64,000 nt of DNA, taken from positions 744,001 through 808,000 of the forward strand of contig NZ_SRYR01000001.1 in NCBI RefSeq assembly GCF_004794105.1, in the 5' to 3' direction. The first letter of the stretch is position 1. Each line of letters begins with the position of its first letter. Origin of the DNA: Clostridium sartagoforme. GTDB taxonomy: Bacteria; Bacillota; Clostridia; Clostridiales; Clostridiaceae. The notes under the pieces are model-generated. The model made no database searches, was not told where the DNA came from, and saw nothing but the letters and a program-made list of their open reading frames with translations. The position numbers and the translations under genes are program-made. Shown here piece by piece: positions 1 to 8,918 of this stretch.

Positions 1-381
1 TTAAGTAATATTTCTATTGAAGGTCAAGAGGTAATAAATATAACAGAAGTGTTAAATACAAAGTTATCTAAGCAGTTTTCAGTCATAGATGACTCAGTTA
101 TATCATTTAATGGAATTGTAGGGGAAATATTAGATTTAACACAAAAAATATCTAATGTTAATGGAAAAATGGATAAGGTTCTTGAAGAAAGAAATTATAT
201 ATTTGCATCTGTTTCTAAATCAAGTGAATTATTAGATGATATTTCAAAATCCTCTGAAGAAATAAAGAATTTATCACTTGGTTTAAGTATAATGGCACAG
301 GGAATTGCAGAAATTGCAGAAATATTAAATAACAATACTAATAATAAAAACACTGTATTAAGTGTATTTAAAACTAAATAG
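1..381 (+). CDS. Methyl-accepting chemotaxis protein, C-terminal end (partial)
   Basis: The frame is open from base 1, so the gene starts outside the window. The visible 126 residues are an alpha-helical, Ser/Thr/Asn-rich stretch with heptad-like spacing (repeats such as KSSELLDDISKSSEEI) and a short polar tail. This is what the last helix of a chemoreceptor signalling domain looks like. In that family the cytoplasmic hairpin transmits ligand occupancy to CheW/CheA. The hallmark hairpin tip and any membrane segments would lie upstream and cannot be seen, so a different long coiled-coil protein is possible. Confidence 0.6.
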   Translation, partial: LSNISIEGQEVINITEVLNTKLSKQFSVIDDSVISFNGIVGEILDLTQKISNVNGKMDKVLEERNYIFASVSKSSELLDDISKSSEEIKNLSLGLSIMAQGIAEIAEILNNNTNNKNTVLSVFKTK

Positions 382-556
382 TTATGGTTTTAGGGATAAG
401 TAAGAATGATATAAGGTACTTTTATGCTTTTTATACAAAATTGATTTTTGACAAATAACCATATAAATAGATTTTATACAACAGATTAGTTAATTGATAA
501 ATTTAGCAATTAAGTTTAAAATATCACTAAGAATAGTACGTTTAAGGAGTGATATT

Positions 557-1459
557 ATGAAAGCGGAAAACAAAATTCTTAAATTTTCTGCCCTTGGTGG
601 ATTGTTCTTCGCAGTTTTAGGTATTGCCTGGGGATGAGCTATAAACTCCAAAATGATAAGTTTTGATGGTTTTTACTCATTTATTAGTTTAGGGCTTGCC
701 ATTTTTGCAATTGTTATTACTAATTTTATTAATAAGAAGGACTTTAAAAACTATCCATTTGGAAAATCAACATTAGAACCTATATTAGTTATTATTAAAT
801 CTTTAGTTTTACTTATAATGTGTTCGATAACGATGCTTTCAGCAATAAGACAAGTATTTAACGGTGGTAATAGTGTAGATGAAGGATTTGCACTTTGGTA
901 TTCTATAATATCATCAGTTGGATGTACTTGGGTTTATTTATATATGAAAAAATCATCTAAAAGCCTTAACTCCGAGATAGTTAAAGTAGAAAGTAATCAA
1001 TGGCTTATGGATGCTATGATTAGTGTTGGTGTTTTAGTTGGTTTTGTATTTAGTATTATATTAAAAAAGTTAGAGTTATATGAGATTTCAAAATATGTTG
1101 ACCCTGGTATGGTTATTCTTACATCTAGTACTTTTTTAAGGATGCCAATTAGATCAATTATTGAAGCCTTTAAAGAACTTATTAACACAAGTGCAGATGA
1201 AGAGATAAATTATGATATTAATAATTTAGTTAAGACTATACAAGATGAATATAATATTGATGATTCTGTTGCTAGAGTAGCTAAAATTGGAAGAGAACTT
1301 AGAATTGAAATAGATTTTATAGTATCCAATGAATCTAAAATTAAATCCATAGAAGATATGGACAAGGTTAGAGAGTATATTGATAATAATACAAATCATT
1401 TTGATTTAAAAAAATGGTTAAATATTTCTTTTACTAAAAATAAAAAATGGGCTGTGTAA
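557..1459 (+). pseudogene. Cation diffusion facilitator (CDF) family transporter interrupted by in-frame TGA
   Basis: A good ribosome binding site (AAGGAG, 544-549) leads to ATG 557, and the frame runs to 1459 with a single in-frame TGA at 635-637 (codon 27). The first 26 codons encode the start of transmembrane helix 1 (FSALGGLFFAVLGIAWG). After the stop the frame continues with FDGFYSFISLGLAIFAIVIT and the remaining helices and cytoplasmic domain of a CDF metal/proton antiporter. Re-initiation at ATG 653 is conceivable, but no ribosome binding site precedes it and it would delete helix 1. TGA could come from a Leu TTA by one base change. No convincing selenocysteine insertion hairpin follows the TGA. 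Most likely a recent nonsense mutation or sequencing error; readthrough is less likely. Confidence 0.7.
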
Positions 1460-1576
1460 AAACAGGTTAAAATTGTACTTTATTTGATAAGCTTTAGTTT
1501 ATCCTATAAGGTACATTTGTTTTTTTACGAAAAGAATAATATAGGAATAAATATTATAAACGCTGGAGGGGTAATA

Positions 1577-2752
1577 GTGGCATTAAAGTACTCAAGTGAC
1601 AACATAAAAGAAATATTAGGTGATGTAATTGAAGAAATAAATGATGGGAAAAGTAAAATATTTAATATTTCAGATAAGATGAGAGATGATTTAGAAGTAA
1701 GTAAGCAAGAACTGAAAATTATAAAGGCTAAGTTAAGTGAAGTTATAGACGAAGTAGATAAATTAGAAAAAGTAGATAAAGTTATGAGAATAAAGTTAGT
1801 TGAAGAGTCAAAAAAAACAACAAATGCGGATCAATATCATTTTAAACTAGTATATGAAGAAGCTTTAGAAACACGAGTTAGATTTATCACTAAGCAAAAT
1901 GAGGAGAAGGAGCTTATTTTAAAAAGGGATGCACTTGAAAGGACATTAAGAGATTATATTAAAAGTATTGAAGAGGCAGAAAGCGCAGTTAATCAAATTA
2001 ATATTGCTCTTGGATACTTACAAGGTAATTTTCTTGATATTTTAAAAGATGAAGATGAAAATTCAAATATGATAAATGAAATAAAAATATTAGAAGCTCA
2101 AGAAGTTGAGAGAAAAAGAATTGCTAGAGAAATACATGATGGACCAGCTCAGTATTTAGCAAATGCCATGATGAGAATTGACTTTTGCAAGGTAGTAGTA
2201 CAAAAGGATTTAAATAAAGGAATAAAAGAACTTGATGACTTAAAAATGAATGTAAAGATGGCTTTAAAAGAAGTAAGAGGAATAATATATGATTTAAGGC
2301 CATTATCATTAGAAGAAAGAGGGCTTACTGATGCTATAAATGAGCTTATTAACAGAATAATTCAAGAAAATAATATAGAAATACATTCGTTTATAGAAGA
2401 ATATCCAAGAGAAATAGATAAGGTAATTCAAATAGCGGCATATAGAATAGTTCAAGAAATTTTAAATAATATGAAAAAACATTCAAAAGCAAAAATAGTA
2501 GATTTAAAAGTAAATTATATTGATAATTATATGTGTATATTTGTAAAAGATGATGGTGTTGGATTTAACATAAGGGAAACACTTGCTAGAACTAAGGAAA
2601 AAGGAAATTGTTATGGGCTTTTAGGAATATATGAAAGGGTTAAATCTCTTGGAGGAAGAGTTGATATAAAATCCCTTGAGGGAGATGGAGTAACTTTTAA
2701 GATTAAATTACCAATATGTAGGAAGGTATGGATAAATGGAAAATATAATTAA
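1577..2752 (+). CDS. degS: DegS-like sensor histidine kinase
   Basis: Cytoplasmic HisKA_3-type histidine kinase, 391 aa. GTG 1577 is chosen because GGAGGGG (1564-1570) lies 6 nt upstream; a longer open frame from 1484 has no such site. Residues 1-150 form a long coiled-coil DegS-type sensor region with no membrane segment. The dimerisation/phosphoacceptor motif REIHDGPAQYLANAM carries His187, followed by a HATPase_c domain (VQEILNNMKKHS N-box, DDGVGF G1 box, GLLGIYERV). The stop overlaps the downstream response regulator start by 17 bp, so the two are co-translated and form a DegS/DegU-type pair. In Bacillus this pair controls exoenzymes and motility; the regulon here is unknown. Confidence 0.85.
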   Translation: MALKYSSDNIKEILGDVIEEINDGKSKIFNISDKMRDDLEVSKQELKIIKAKLSEVIDEVDKLEKVDKVMRIKLVEESKKTTNADQYHFKLVYEEALETRVRFITKQNEEKELILKRDALERTLRDYIKSIEEAESAVNQINIALGYLQGNFLDILKDEDENSNMINEIKILEAQEVERKRIAREIHDGPAQYLANAMMRIDFCKVVVQKDLNKGIKELDDLKMNVKMALKEVRGIIYDLRPLSLEERGLTDAINELINRIIQENNIEIHSFIEEYPREIDKVIQIAAYRIVQEILNNMKKHSKAKIVDLKVNYIDNYMCIFVKDDGVGFNIRETLARTKEKGNCYGLLGIYERVKSLGGRVDIKSLEGDGVTFKIKLPICRKVWINGKYN

Positions 2753-3413
2753 GGTAATAGTAGTAGATGATCATTCTTTAATTAGAGAGGGACTAAATAG
2801 AATAATTAGCTTTGAAGAAGACTTGATGATAACTGGTGAATTCTCAAATGGAGAGGAACTTTTAAAAAATATAGATATTAAGGAATGTAATGTAGTGCTT
2901 TTAGACATAAATATGCCTATTAAAAGTGGAATAGAAACGCTAAAGGAGCTAAAAGCTGTATCTAATGAGATAAAAGTAGTTATGTTAACTGTTGAAAATG
3001 ATAGAAAAACAATAATGCAAGCTATAGAACTTGGAGCAGATGCGTATATATTAAAAGAATCTGCCGGAGCAGAAGTTGTTAATGCAATAAGAAATGTTTA
3101 TGAAGGAGAAAAATACATAGATAAGTCTTTGATAAAGGTTATGTTTTCAGATTTCAAAAAAGATGCAAGCATAAAAAATAATGAAAAAGATAATTTGAAC
3201 TTTTTAACTAATAGAGAGTTAAATATATTATTTGAAATTTCTAGAGGTTTGAAAAATAAGGAAATTGCAGAAAAATTATTTTTATCTGAAAAGACTATTA
3301 AAAATTATATAACTAGTATTTTTAAAAAAATTGAGGTTGAGGATAGGGTGCAAGCAACAATTTTCGCCATTAGGAATAATATTGAAGAATACTATAAGGA
3401 AAGATTTAAATAA
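2736..3413 (+). CDS. degU: DegU-like response regulator (NarL/LuxR family)
   Basis: Protein of 225 aa with an N-terminal receiver domain (acidic pocket VVDDHS, phosphoacceptor Asp in VVLLDINMP, conserved Lys in AYILKESAG) and a C-terminal LuxR-type helix-turn-helix (LTNRELNILFEISRGLKNKE, then SEKTIKNYITSIFKK). It overlaps the kinase gene and has its own ribosome binding site GGAAGG (2721-2726). It is the cognate partner of the upstream kinase. A hairpin terminator follows at 3453-3500, so the two genes form a closed operon. Confidence 0.88.
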   Translation: MENIIKVIVVDDHSLIREGLNRIISFEEDLMITGEFSNGEELLKNIDIKECNVVLLDINMPIKSGIETLKELKAVSNEIKVVMLTVENDRKTIMQAIELGADAYILKESAGAEVVNAIRNVYEGEKYIDKSLIKVMFSDFKKDASIKNNEKDNLNFLTNRELNILFEISRGLKNKEIAEKLFLSEKTIKNYITSIFKKIEVEDRVQATIFAIRNNIEEYYKERFK

Positions 3414-3452
3414 ATTGAAGCTATATTAGCAATTTAATAATATGTACCTGCA

Positions 3453-3500
3453 AGATACTATCAAAATAGGAGAAAACTATTGTGATAGTATCTATTTTTA
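3453..3500 (+). terminator. Rho-independent terminator after degSU
   Basis: The arms AGATACTATCA (3453-3463) and TGATAGTATCT (3483-3493) are perfect reverse complements and are followed by ATTTTTAT. This ends the degSU operon and isolates it from the LevR-type gene. Confidence 0.8.
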
Positions 3501-3611
3501 TATATAAGTAGTATATTTTTGTAAATCTATTTAATTGAATATTAATGTAATTAATACAATTCTATGTTAGAATATAGATGTAGAAGTTTACATTAGAATC
3601 GGGGGTAAAAT

Positions 3612-6338
3612 ATGAGTAAAATTAGTGAGGTTTTAGATGCATTAAAAAAGTTAGATACTAAGAGTAGTAATGGTGTGACAGCCAGTGATGTAAGTGCTTT
3701 TATGAACTTAGATAGGGCTAATGTAAGCAGATATTTAAATCAGCTTTATAAGGAAGGGGCTGTTAGTAAGAGTGAAGGACATCCAGTTAAGTATAGTTGT
3801 ATAATTAAAGTTTCTAGTAAAGATAAAACTAAAAGTATTAAAGTTGATTTAAAGAAGAATACCTTGGATACATTAGTTGGAGCAAAGCAGAGTTTAGAAG
3901 TAGCAATTCAACAAGCAAAGGCAGCAATTTTATATCCACCGAGAGGGCTTCATACATTAATTCTTGGAGAAACGGGTGTAGGTAAATCTATGTTTGCAGA
4001 AGCTATGTATAACTTTGCAAAGGAATCTGAAGTAATAGAGGAAAATGGACCATTTATAAGATTTAACTGTGCTGATTATGCTGATAACCCTCAATTGGTA
4101 ATGGCTCAAATATTTGGAGTTAAAAAGGGTGCATATACTGGTGCAGATTCAGATAAAGATGGACTATTAAAAAAGGCTAATGGAGGAATACTATTTTTAG
4201 ATGAAATTCATAGATTATCTCCTCAAGGTCAAGAAATGTTATTTACCTATATAGATAAAGGTTTTTTTAGGGTTCTAGGAGATACTGAAAATTTAGTACA
4301 TGTTGAGGTTCAAATAATTTGTGCTACAACAGAAGATCCACAATCTTTTCTCTTAAAGACTTTTACTAGAAGAATTCCTATGGCAATTACTTTACCATCT
4401 TTAAAAGAAAAGACTATAAAGGAAAGGTATTACTTACTTAGAGAATTTATAGAAAATGAATCTCATAGGGTATCTAAAAGTATATACTTTAACAAAAGTG
4501 CTTTAATATCTTTTTTACTATATGATTGTCCCAATAATATAGGACAGTTAAAGAGTGATATACAATTATCTTGTGCTAGGGCATTTTTAAAGTTTAAAGC
4601 TAAAAGCAAGGATTATATACTTGTAGAACAAGAAGATTTGCATCAAAGAGTAAAATTAGGACTTATGAAGCTCCAAGATTATAGAGATGAAATAGATGAA
4701 ATTTTAAGTAATATGGGGGATGTTCTAAAGTTTTGTTATGATGACAAGATAAGTATTATAGAAGATGAAAGCAAGCTTGAAGAAATAAAAGAAGGTACCA
4801 TGTTCTATGATAGAATAGAAAAGAAAATAGAAGAGCTAAAAAAAGAGGGAATTGAAGAAAAAGAAATAGATGAAATTTTAAATATAGATTTAGAAAAGTA
4901 TTTTAGAAAATATATTAGGGATTTGCCAGATAAGTTCAAAAAGGAAGAATTATCAAAGGCTGTAAATAGTGAAATCATAGATTTAGTTGAAGAAATACTA
5001 TTATATGCTTCAGAGAAGCTTAATAGGCAATTTGATATTAGAGTATATTATGGACTTGCTCTTCATATTCAAGGGAGTATAGAAAGAATAAGAAAAGGAA
5101 TTAAAATATTTCATCCGAAACTTAATTTTATTAGAGGTGAGTATGCTAAAGAATTTATAGTTTCTATGGAAATTGCAACTATGATTGATAAAAAATTCGG
5201 AATAGAGATACCTTTAGATGAAATAGGGTATATAACTATGTTCTTAGCTACAAATCCTTATGAAAAAGATAGGGAAAATGATGATAGAGTAGCTGTTTTA
5301 GTAATTATGCATGGGCATAGTACAGCATCTTCTATGGTTGAAGTGGCTAACTCACTTATTGGTGAAGAATATGTAAGAGCCTTAGATATGCCTTTAAGTA
5401 TGAAGGCAGAAGATATGTATAGAATAGCAAAAGAAAAGGTTAAAGAGATAGACAATAATAAAGGTGTATTTATATTAGTAGATATGGGCTCATTAACTAA
5501 TTTTGCTGATATGATTAAAGAAGAGCTGGATATTAAAGTTAAAACCCTAGATATGGTTACAACACTTTTAGTAATTGAAGCAGGTAGAAAAGCTATTAAT
5601 GGAAGAAGCTTAAATGAAATATATGAAGCTTGTTTTGAAATAAAAAGATATGGTATTCAAGGGTTGGCATCAAAAATTGATAGAAAAGAAAATATAATAG
5701 TAACATCTTGTTTTACAGGAGATGGTTCAGCTCAAAGGCTTAAGGAAATTATTGAAAATAATATGAATAGCAATTCAAATATTAAAATTTATGCTTTAAA
5801 TATTATTGATAAGGATGATTTTTATAGTAATTTAGACTCCTTAAGTAAAAAGTATAATATATTAGCTATAGTAGGGGTGATGAATACTTATTATCCTAAT
5901 ATTCCATTTATATCTGCTGCTGATATTTTATCAGGATATGGGATAGAAGCCTTAGAAAAATTAATAATTGAAGAAGATGAATATTTCAAAATAGTTGAAA
6001 GTATGGAAAAACAAATAGAAAATATTGATTCCTATAAGCTTGTTTCAGATATAAGGAGAACATTAGAAAAAATTGAAGAACATTTAAGTATAAGATTAAT
6101 TCATGAAGTTAAAGTAGGAATTTTAATTCATACTTGTTTCTTAATAGATAAGCTTTCCAAGGGTGGGAAGGAAACACCATTTGTAATGCTAAATGAATTT
6201 AGAAATGCTAATAATAAGGAGTTTATTCTAATAAAACAATGTTTAAAGTTATTAGAAGAGAGATATAATATAAACATAGGTGAAAATGAGCTTGCTCATA
6301 TAGTTAAAATGGTTATAAATAATAAGGTATCTGTGTAA
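3612..6338 (+). CDS. levR: LevR-type sigma-54-dependent PTS activator (AAA+, PRD, EIIA-like)
   Basis: Large transcriptional activator of 908 aa. Domain order: N-terminal winged HTH (about 1-70), AAA+ sigma-54 interaction domain (about 85-330; Walker A GETGVGKS at 119-126, sigma-54 loop GAYTGA at 174-179, Walker B GGILFLDEI), PRD1 (about 460-560), an EIIA-Man-like domain (starts near VAVLVIMHGHSTASSM, with a phosphorylatable His), and a C-terminal PRD2 (near VKVGILIHTCFLIDKL). In this family phosphorylation by HPr and EII proteins at PRDs and EIIA reports sugar flux. It sits directly upstream of the EIIB/EIIA operon, whose sigma-54 promoter it very likely drives, together with the second one before EIIC. 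The gene symbol is by family, not proven orthology. Confidence 0.9.
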   Translation: MSKISEVLDALKKLDTKSSNGVTASDVSAFMNLDRANVSRYLNQLYKEGAVSKSEGHPVKYSCIIKVSSKDKTKSIKVDLKKNTLDTLVGAKQSLEVAIQQAKAAILYPPRGLHTLILGETGVGKSMFAEAMYNFAKESEVIEENGPFIRFNCADYADNPQLVMAQIFGVKKGAYTGADSDKDGLLKKANGGILFLDEIHRLSPQGQEMLFTYIDKGFFRVLGDTENLVHVEVQIICATTEDPQSFLLKTFTRRIPMAITLPSLKEKTIKERYYLLREFIENESHRVSKSIYFNKSALISFLLYDCPNNIGQLKSDIQLSCARAFLKFKAKSKDYILVEQEDLHQRVKLGLMKLQDYRDEIDEILSNMGDVLKFCYDDKISIIEDESKLEEIKEGTMFYDRIEKKIEELKKEGIEEKEIDEILNIDLEKYFRKYIRDLPDKFKKEELSKAVNSEIIDLVEEILLYASEKLNRQFDIRVYYGLALHIQGSIERIRKGIKIFHPKLNFIRGEYAKEFIVSMEIATMIDKKFGIEIPLDEIGYITMFLATNPYEKDRENDDRVAVLVIMHGHSTASSMVEVANSLIGEEYVRALDMPLSMKAEDMYRIAKEKVKEIDNNKGVFILVDMGSLTNFADMIKEELDIKVKTLDMVTTLLVIEAGRKAINGRSLNEIYEACFEIKRYGIQGLASKIDRKENIIVTSCFTGDGSAQRLKEIIENNMNSNSNIKIYALNIIDKDDFYSNLDSLSKKYNILAIVGVMNTYYPNIPFISAADILSGYGIEALEKLIIEEDEYFKIVESMEKQIENIDSYKLVSDIRRTLEKIEEHLSIRLIHEVKVGILIHTCFLIDKLSKGGKETPFVMLNEFRNANNKEFILIKQCLKLLEERYNINIGENELAHIVKMVINNKVSV

Positions 6339-6368
6339 TTTGAAAAATTAAAATAAAATAAAAGAATA

Positions 6369-6393
6369 AGTGTGTAATTTATCATTACACACT
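6369..6393 (+). promoter_or_regulatory. Candidate upstream activator site 1 (may also act as levR terminator)
   Basis: A perfect inverted repeat has arms AGTGTGTAAT and ATTACACACT around TTATC. Its centre is about 95 bp upstream of the -24 element at 6476. It shares TGTGTAA/TTACACA with a second repeat at 8617-8639 placed at almost the same distance from the EIIC promoter. It is followed by GATTTTTTT, so it could also terminate levR; both roles may be combined. Confidence 0.6.
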
Positions 6394-6474
6394 GATTTTT
6401 TTAATATATTAAACTAAAAGGCAGTAATACTGCGCTTTGTATAGAATTTTATTAAAAATAATATTAAATTTAAA

Positions 6475-6491
6475 TTGGCATTAAAATTGCT
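6475..6491 (+). promoter_or_regulatory. Sigma-54 (-24/-12) promoter of the EIIB-EIIA-DUF871 operon
   Basis: TTGGCAT-N5-TTGCT matches the consensus TGGCAC-N5-TTGCW, with exactly 10 nt between the invariant GG (6477-6478) and GC (6489-6490). It lies about 50 bp upstream of the EIIB start and just downstream of the gene for a sigma-54 activator. Confidence 0.88.
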
Positions 6492-6537
6492 ATATATAAT
6501 AGTGTAATTAGTTACATAAATTAAGGAGGTTTTTAAT

Positions 6538-6843
6538 ATGAAAAGAATATTATTAGTTTGTTCAGCTGGGATGTCAACATCTCTATTAGTTACTAAAATG
6601 CAAGCAGCAGCAAAAGATCAAGGTGTTGAATGTACAATAAATGCTGTAGGTGAAGCAGAATTAACAAAACATGAAAATGAAATAGATGTATTATTATTAG
6701 GACCACAAGTAAGATTCCTATTAAATAAAATGAAAACTAAATTTGATCCAAAGGGCATTCCAGTTGCGGTAATTAACACTGTTGATTATGGAACAATGAA
6801 TGGAGCAAAAGTATTAAAACAAGCATTAGATTTAATGAAATAG
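6538..6843 (+). CDS. PTS EIIB component, lactose/cellobiose family
   Basis: Cytoplasmic EIIB domain protein of 101 aa. The N-terminal phosphocysteine loop LLVCSAGMSTSLL places the active Cys at residue 8. It relays phosphate from EIIA to the incoming sugar bound by EIIC. It has ribosome binding site AAGGAGG and is the first gene after the sigma-54 promoter, followed by EIIA and a DUF871 gene. The membrane EIIC partner is encoded separately 2 kb downstream. The sugar cannot be read from sequence; the family covers chitobiose, cellobiose, lactose and related disaccharides. Confidence 0.92.
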   Translation: MKRILLVCSAGMSTSLLVTKMQAAAKDQGVECTINAVGEAELTKHENEIDVLLLGPQVRFLLNKMKTKFDPKGIPVAVINTVDYGTMNGAKVLKQALDLMK

Positions 6844-6882
6844 TAAACAATTAGTAGCATTGATCATAAAGGGAGTGTAACA

Positions 6883-7203
6883 ATGGAAGAAATAATTATG
6901 AATTTAATAGTTTTTAGTGGCGAAGCTAGAAGTTACGCGATGGAAGCTATGGAAATAGCAAAAGAAGGAAAAATTGAAGATGCTAAGAAACTAATAGAAA
7001 AATCAAAAGAAACCTTAGGAAGTGCTCATGCAACTCAAACTAAATTAATACAAGGTGAGGCCGCAGGCAATAAAACTGAAGTATCTTTATTATTAGTTCA
7101 TGCTCAAGATCACTTAATGACTTCTATAGTTGTTAAGGACTTGGCTGAAGAAATAATAGCTCTTCATGAAAGATTAAATAAGGTGGAAGGTAAAAATGCA
7201 TAA
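6883..7203 (+). CDS. PTS EIIA component, lactose/cellobiose family
   Basis: All-helical EIIA of 106 aa, the usual length for this family. The motif LLLVHAQDHLMTS contains the expected phosphohistidine (His77; His73 is the other His in the motif). It accepts phosphate from HPr and passes it to Cys8 of the neighbouring EIIB. Its 3' end overlaps the start of the DUF871 gene by 8 bp, indicating translational coupling in a three-gene operon. Confidence 0.92.
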   Translation: MEEIIMNLIVFSGEARSYAMEAMEIAKEGKIEDAKKLIEKSKETLGSAHATQTKLIQGEAAGNKTEVSLLLVHAQDHLMTSIVVKDLAEEIIALHERLNKVEGKNA

Positions 7204-8287
7204 ATTAGGTATTTCTATATATCCTAATAATTCAACGATTGAAGAAATTAAGGATTATATTAAGCTTGCTGCTAAATATGGATTTAAAAGAATTTTTACT
7301 TGTTTAATATCTGCAGGGGATAAAGATTTAGATTTAGTAATAAATGAGTTTAAAGACATATTAAAAGTAGCAAATGAAAATGATATGGAAGTAATAGCAG
7401 ATATAGATCCAACTGTTTTTAATAATTTAAAAGCATCTATATTTGATTTAAAAGTATTTAAAGATATGGGACTTTCAGGTATAAGGCTAGACATGGGGTT
7501 TAGTGGATATGAAGAGTCAGTAATGACTTTTAATGAGTATGGGTTAAAAATTGAGCTAAACATTAGTAATGGAACAAAGTATGTTGATAATATTATTTCC
7601 TATAAAGCAAATTTAAACAATTTATATGGATGTCATAACTTCTATCCTCATATTTATACTGGATTATGTTATGATAACTTTATATCAGCTAGTAAGCAAT
7701 TTAAAGAGCTTGGAATAAGAACAGCTGCTTTTGTTAATTCACCATCTGCAAAATTTGGTCCATGGCCAGTTTCAGAGGGGCTATGCACATTAGAGATGCA
7801 TAGGGATTTACCAATTGATGTTCAAGCAAAGCATTTATTTGCAACGGGGTTAATAGATGATGTAATTATTGCAAATGCATTTGCATCAGAGGAAGAGCTT
7901 GAAGCTTTAAGCAATATTAATAAGGATATGTTAGAATTTAATGTTGAATTAATTGATGACATTAGAGAGCTTGATAAGACTATAGTTTTAGATGAATTCC
8001 ACTTTAATAGAGGAGATGCATCTGAATATATGGCAAGAAGTACACAAAGCAGGGTTAAATATAAGGGTGAAAGTTTTCCACCATATAATGTGGTAGATAT
8101 AAAAAGAGGGGACATTTTAATAGATTCGGATTTATACACTAGATATGCAGGAGAATTACAAGTTGCATTAAAAGATATGAAAAACACAGGTAAAACTAAT
8201 GTAGTTGCAAGAATAGTTAAAGAGGAAGTATTCTTATTAGACTATATTAAACCATGGAGTAAGTTTTCATTTAAGCTTAAAAAGTAA
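7196..8287 (+). CDS. DUF871 / MupG-like phosphoglycosidase (6-phospho-N-acetylmuramidase family)
   Basis: Protein of 363 aa matching the DUF871 family: an N-terminal TIM-barrel region opening with LGISIYPNNST and KRIFTCLISA, and a C-terminal domain with YNVVDIKRGDILIDSDLY and RYAGELQVAL. The characterised Staphylococcus aureus member MupG cleaves MurNAc-6-phosphate from a PTS-imported peptidoglycan disaccharide. Here the gene is coupled to EIIA of a cellobiose-type PTS, so it most likely hydrolyses the 6-phospho-disaccharide delivered by that PTS. The exact substrate is inference. There is no signal peptide. A terminator follows at 8302-8334. Confidence 0.82.
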   Translation: MHKLGISIYPNNSTIEEIKDYIKLAAKYGFKRIFTCLISAGDKDLDLVINEFKDILKVANENDMEVIADIDPTVFNNLKASIFDLKVFKDMGLSGIRLDMGFSGYEESVMTFNEYGLKIELNISNGTKYVDNIISYKANLNNLYGCHNFYPHIYTGLCYDNFISASKQFKELGIRTAAFVNSPSAKFGPWPVSEGLCTLEMHRDLPIDVQAKHLFATGLIDDVIIANAFASEEELEALSNINKDMLEFNVELIDDIRELDKTIVLDEFHFNRGDASEYMARSTQSRVKYKGESFPPYNVVDIKRGDILIDSDLYTRYAGELQVALKDMKNTGKTNVVARIVKEEVFLLDYIKPWSKFSFKLKK

Positions 8288-8301
8288 AATGATTTAGTGT
8301 G

Positions 8302-8334
8302 AAAAGAGGTCTGGCATTAGCTAGATCTTTTTTA
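8302..8334 (+). terminator. Terminator after the EIIB-EIIA-DUF871 operon
   Basis: An imperfect hairpin, AAAAGAGGTCTGGC against GCTAGATCTTTTTT, runs into a T-tract. It separates the first PTS operon from the independently promoted EIIC unit. Confidence 0.7.
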
Positions 8335-8616
8335 TTTAAATATTTTTAGTAATAATCTTAATAATAATATAATAAAACTTTAATAAAACAATAAATTACA
8401 AGGATAAACAAAATTAAGTAATAAATGCTTTAAAAAGAGATGGTTTTTTATATTAGCACAAAATATGAGTAAGGTAGAGATTTGATTTAAAAACAACGGT
8501 CATGATATGATAATATTAATATAGAAAATATTGCTAATCACCTAAAGGGAAAATGAAGGTTAATACAAGAATTGGCAGTTATATAACATAATTACACAAA
8601 TAAATTGAATTGTAAA

Positions 8617-8639
8617 TCTGTGTAAATCAATTACACAGA
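8617..8639 (+). promoter_or_regulatory. Candidate upstream activator site 2
   Basis: A perfect inverted repeat TCTGTGTAA-ATCAA-TTACACAGA has its centre 98 bp upstream of the -24 element at 8726. Same core as the repeat at 6369-6393. Single half sites flank it at 8592-8598 (TTACACA) and 8654-8660 (TGTGTAA). Spacing and sequence suggest it is the binding site of the LevR-type activator. Confidence 0.65.
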
Positions 8640-8724
8640 TAGGCACAAAAGAGTGTGTAAAGGATTAAAGTCCTAGGAGTTAGTAAAATAGAGGGTTTAG
8701 AGGGAAAAACGGCATTTGAAAAAG

Positions 8725-8741
8725 TTGGCATGCAAATTGCT
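8725..8741 (+). promoter_or_regulatory. Sigma-54 (-24/-12) promoter of the EIIC gene
   Basis: TTGGCAT-GCAAA-TTGCT matches the -24/-12 consensus with correct spacing. It is nearly identical to the promoter at 6475-6491 and lies about 180 bp upstream of the chosen EIIC start, implying a long leader. Confidence 0.88.
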
Positions 8742-8918
8742 TTATATATAGACAAGAAATCAAAATACATTAAATATTAGAAAATGGACAAGTTAATGTA
8801 AAGGGTTTTAAATTTAATAAAGTTATTCACTGATGGACTCTATATAATGAAATTATTAGTACAAATATTTAAGGGGAAATCAGTTAATATAAAACACAAT
8901 TTTAAGGGGGAATTTTTC

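Larger units (their letters stand above)
8335..8918 (+). promoter_or_regulatory. Long regulatory intergenic region upstream of EIIC
   Basis: About 580 bp with no supported gene. It holds a cluster of TGTGTAA/TTACACA elements: a half site at 8592-8598, the full inverted repeat at 8617-8639 and a half site at 8654-8660. A sigma-54 promoter follows at 8725-8741 and the EIIC ribosome binding site AAGGGGG at 8904-8910. The part from 8335 to about 8590 is plain AT-rich DNA in which I see nothing definite. Confidence 0.6.

Noticed and set aside
632..680. Selenocysteine insertion at the CDF TGA
   Set aside because: No convincing SECIS-like hairpin immediately follows the TGA; only 3-4 bp pairings are possible, and CDF proteins are not known selenoproteins.
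997..1188. - strand open frame inside the CDF gene
   Set aside because: Shadow of the + strand gene: no ribosome binding site and composition that simply mirrors the coding strand. The same applies to other antisense frames inside ftsZ, typA, adhE, rnfB, alaS-region and pst genes.
8550..8580. A further TTGGCA (near 8565) as a third sigma-54 promoter
   Set aside because: No TTGC at the required distance downstream.
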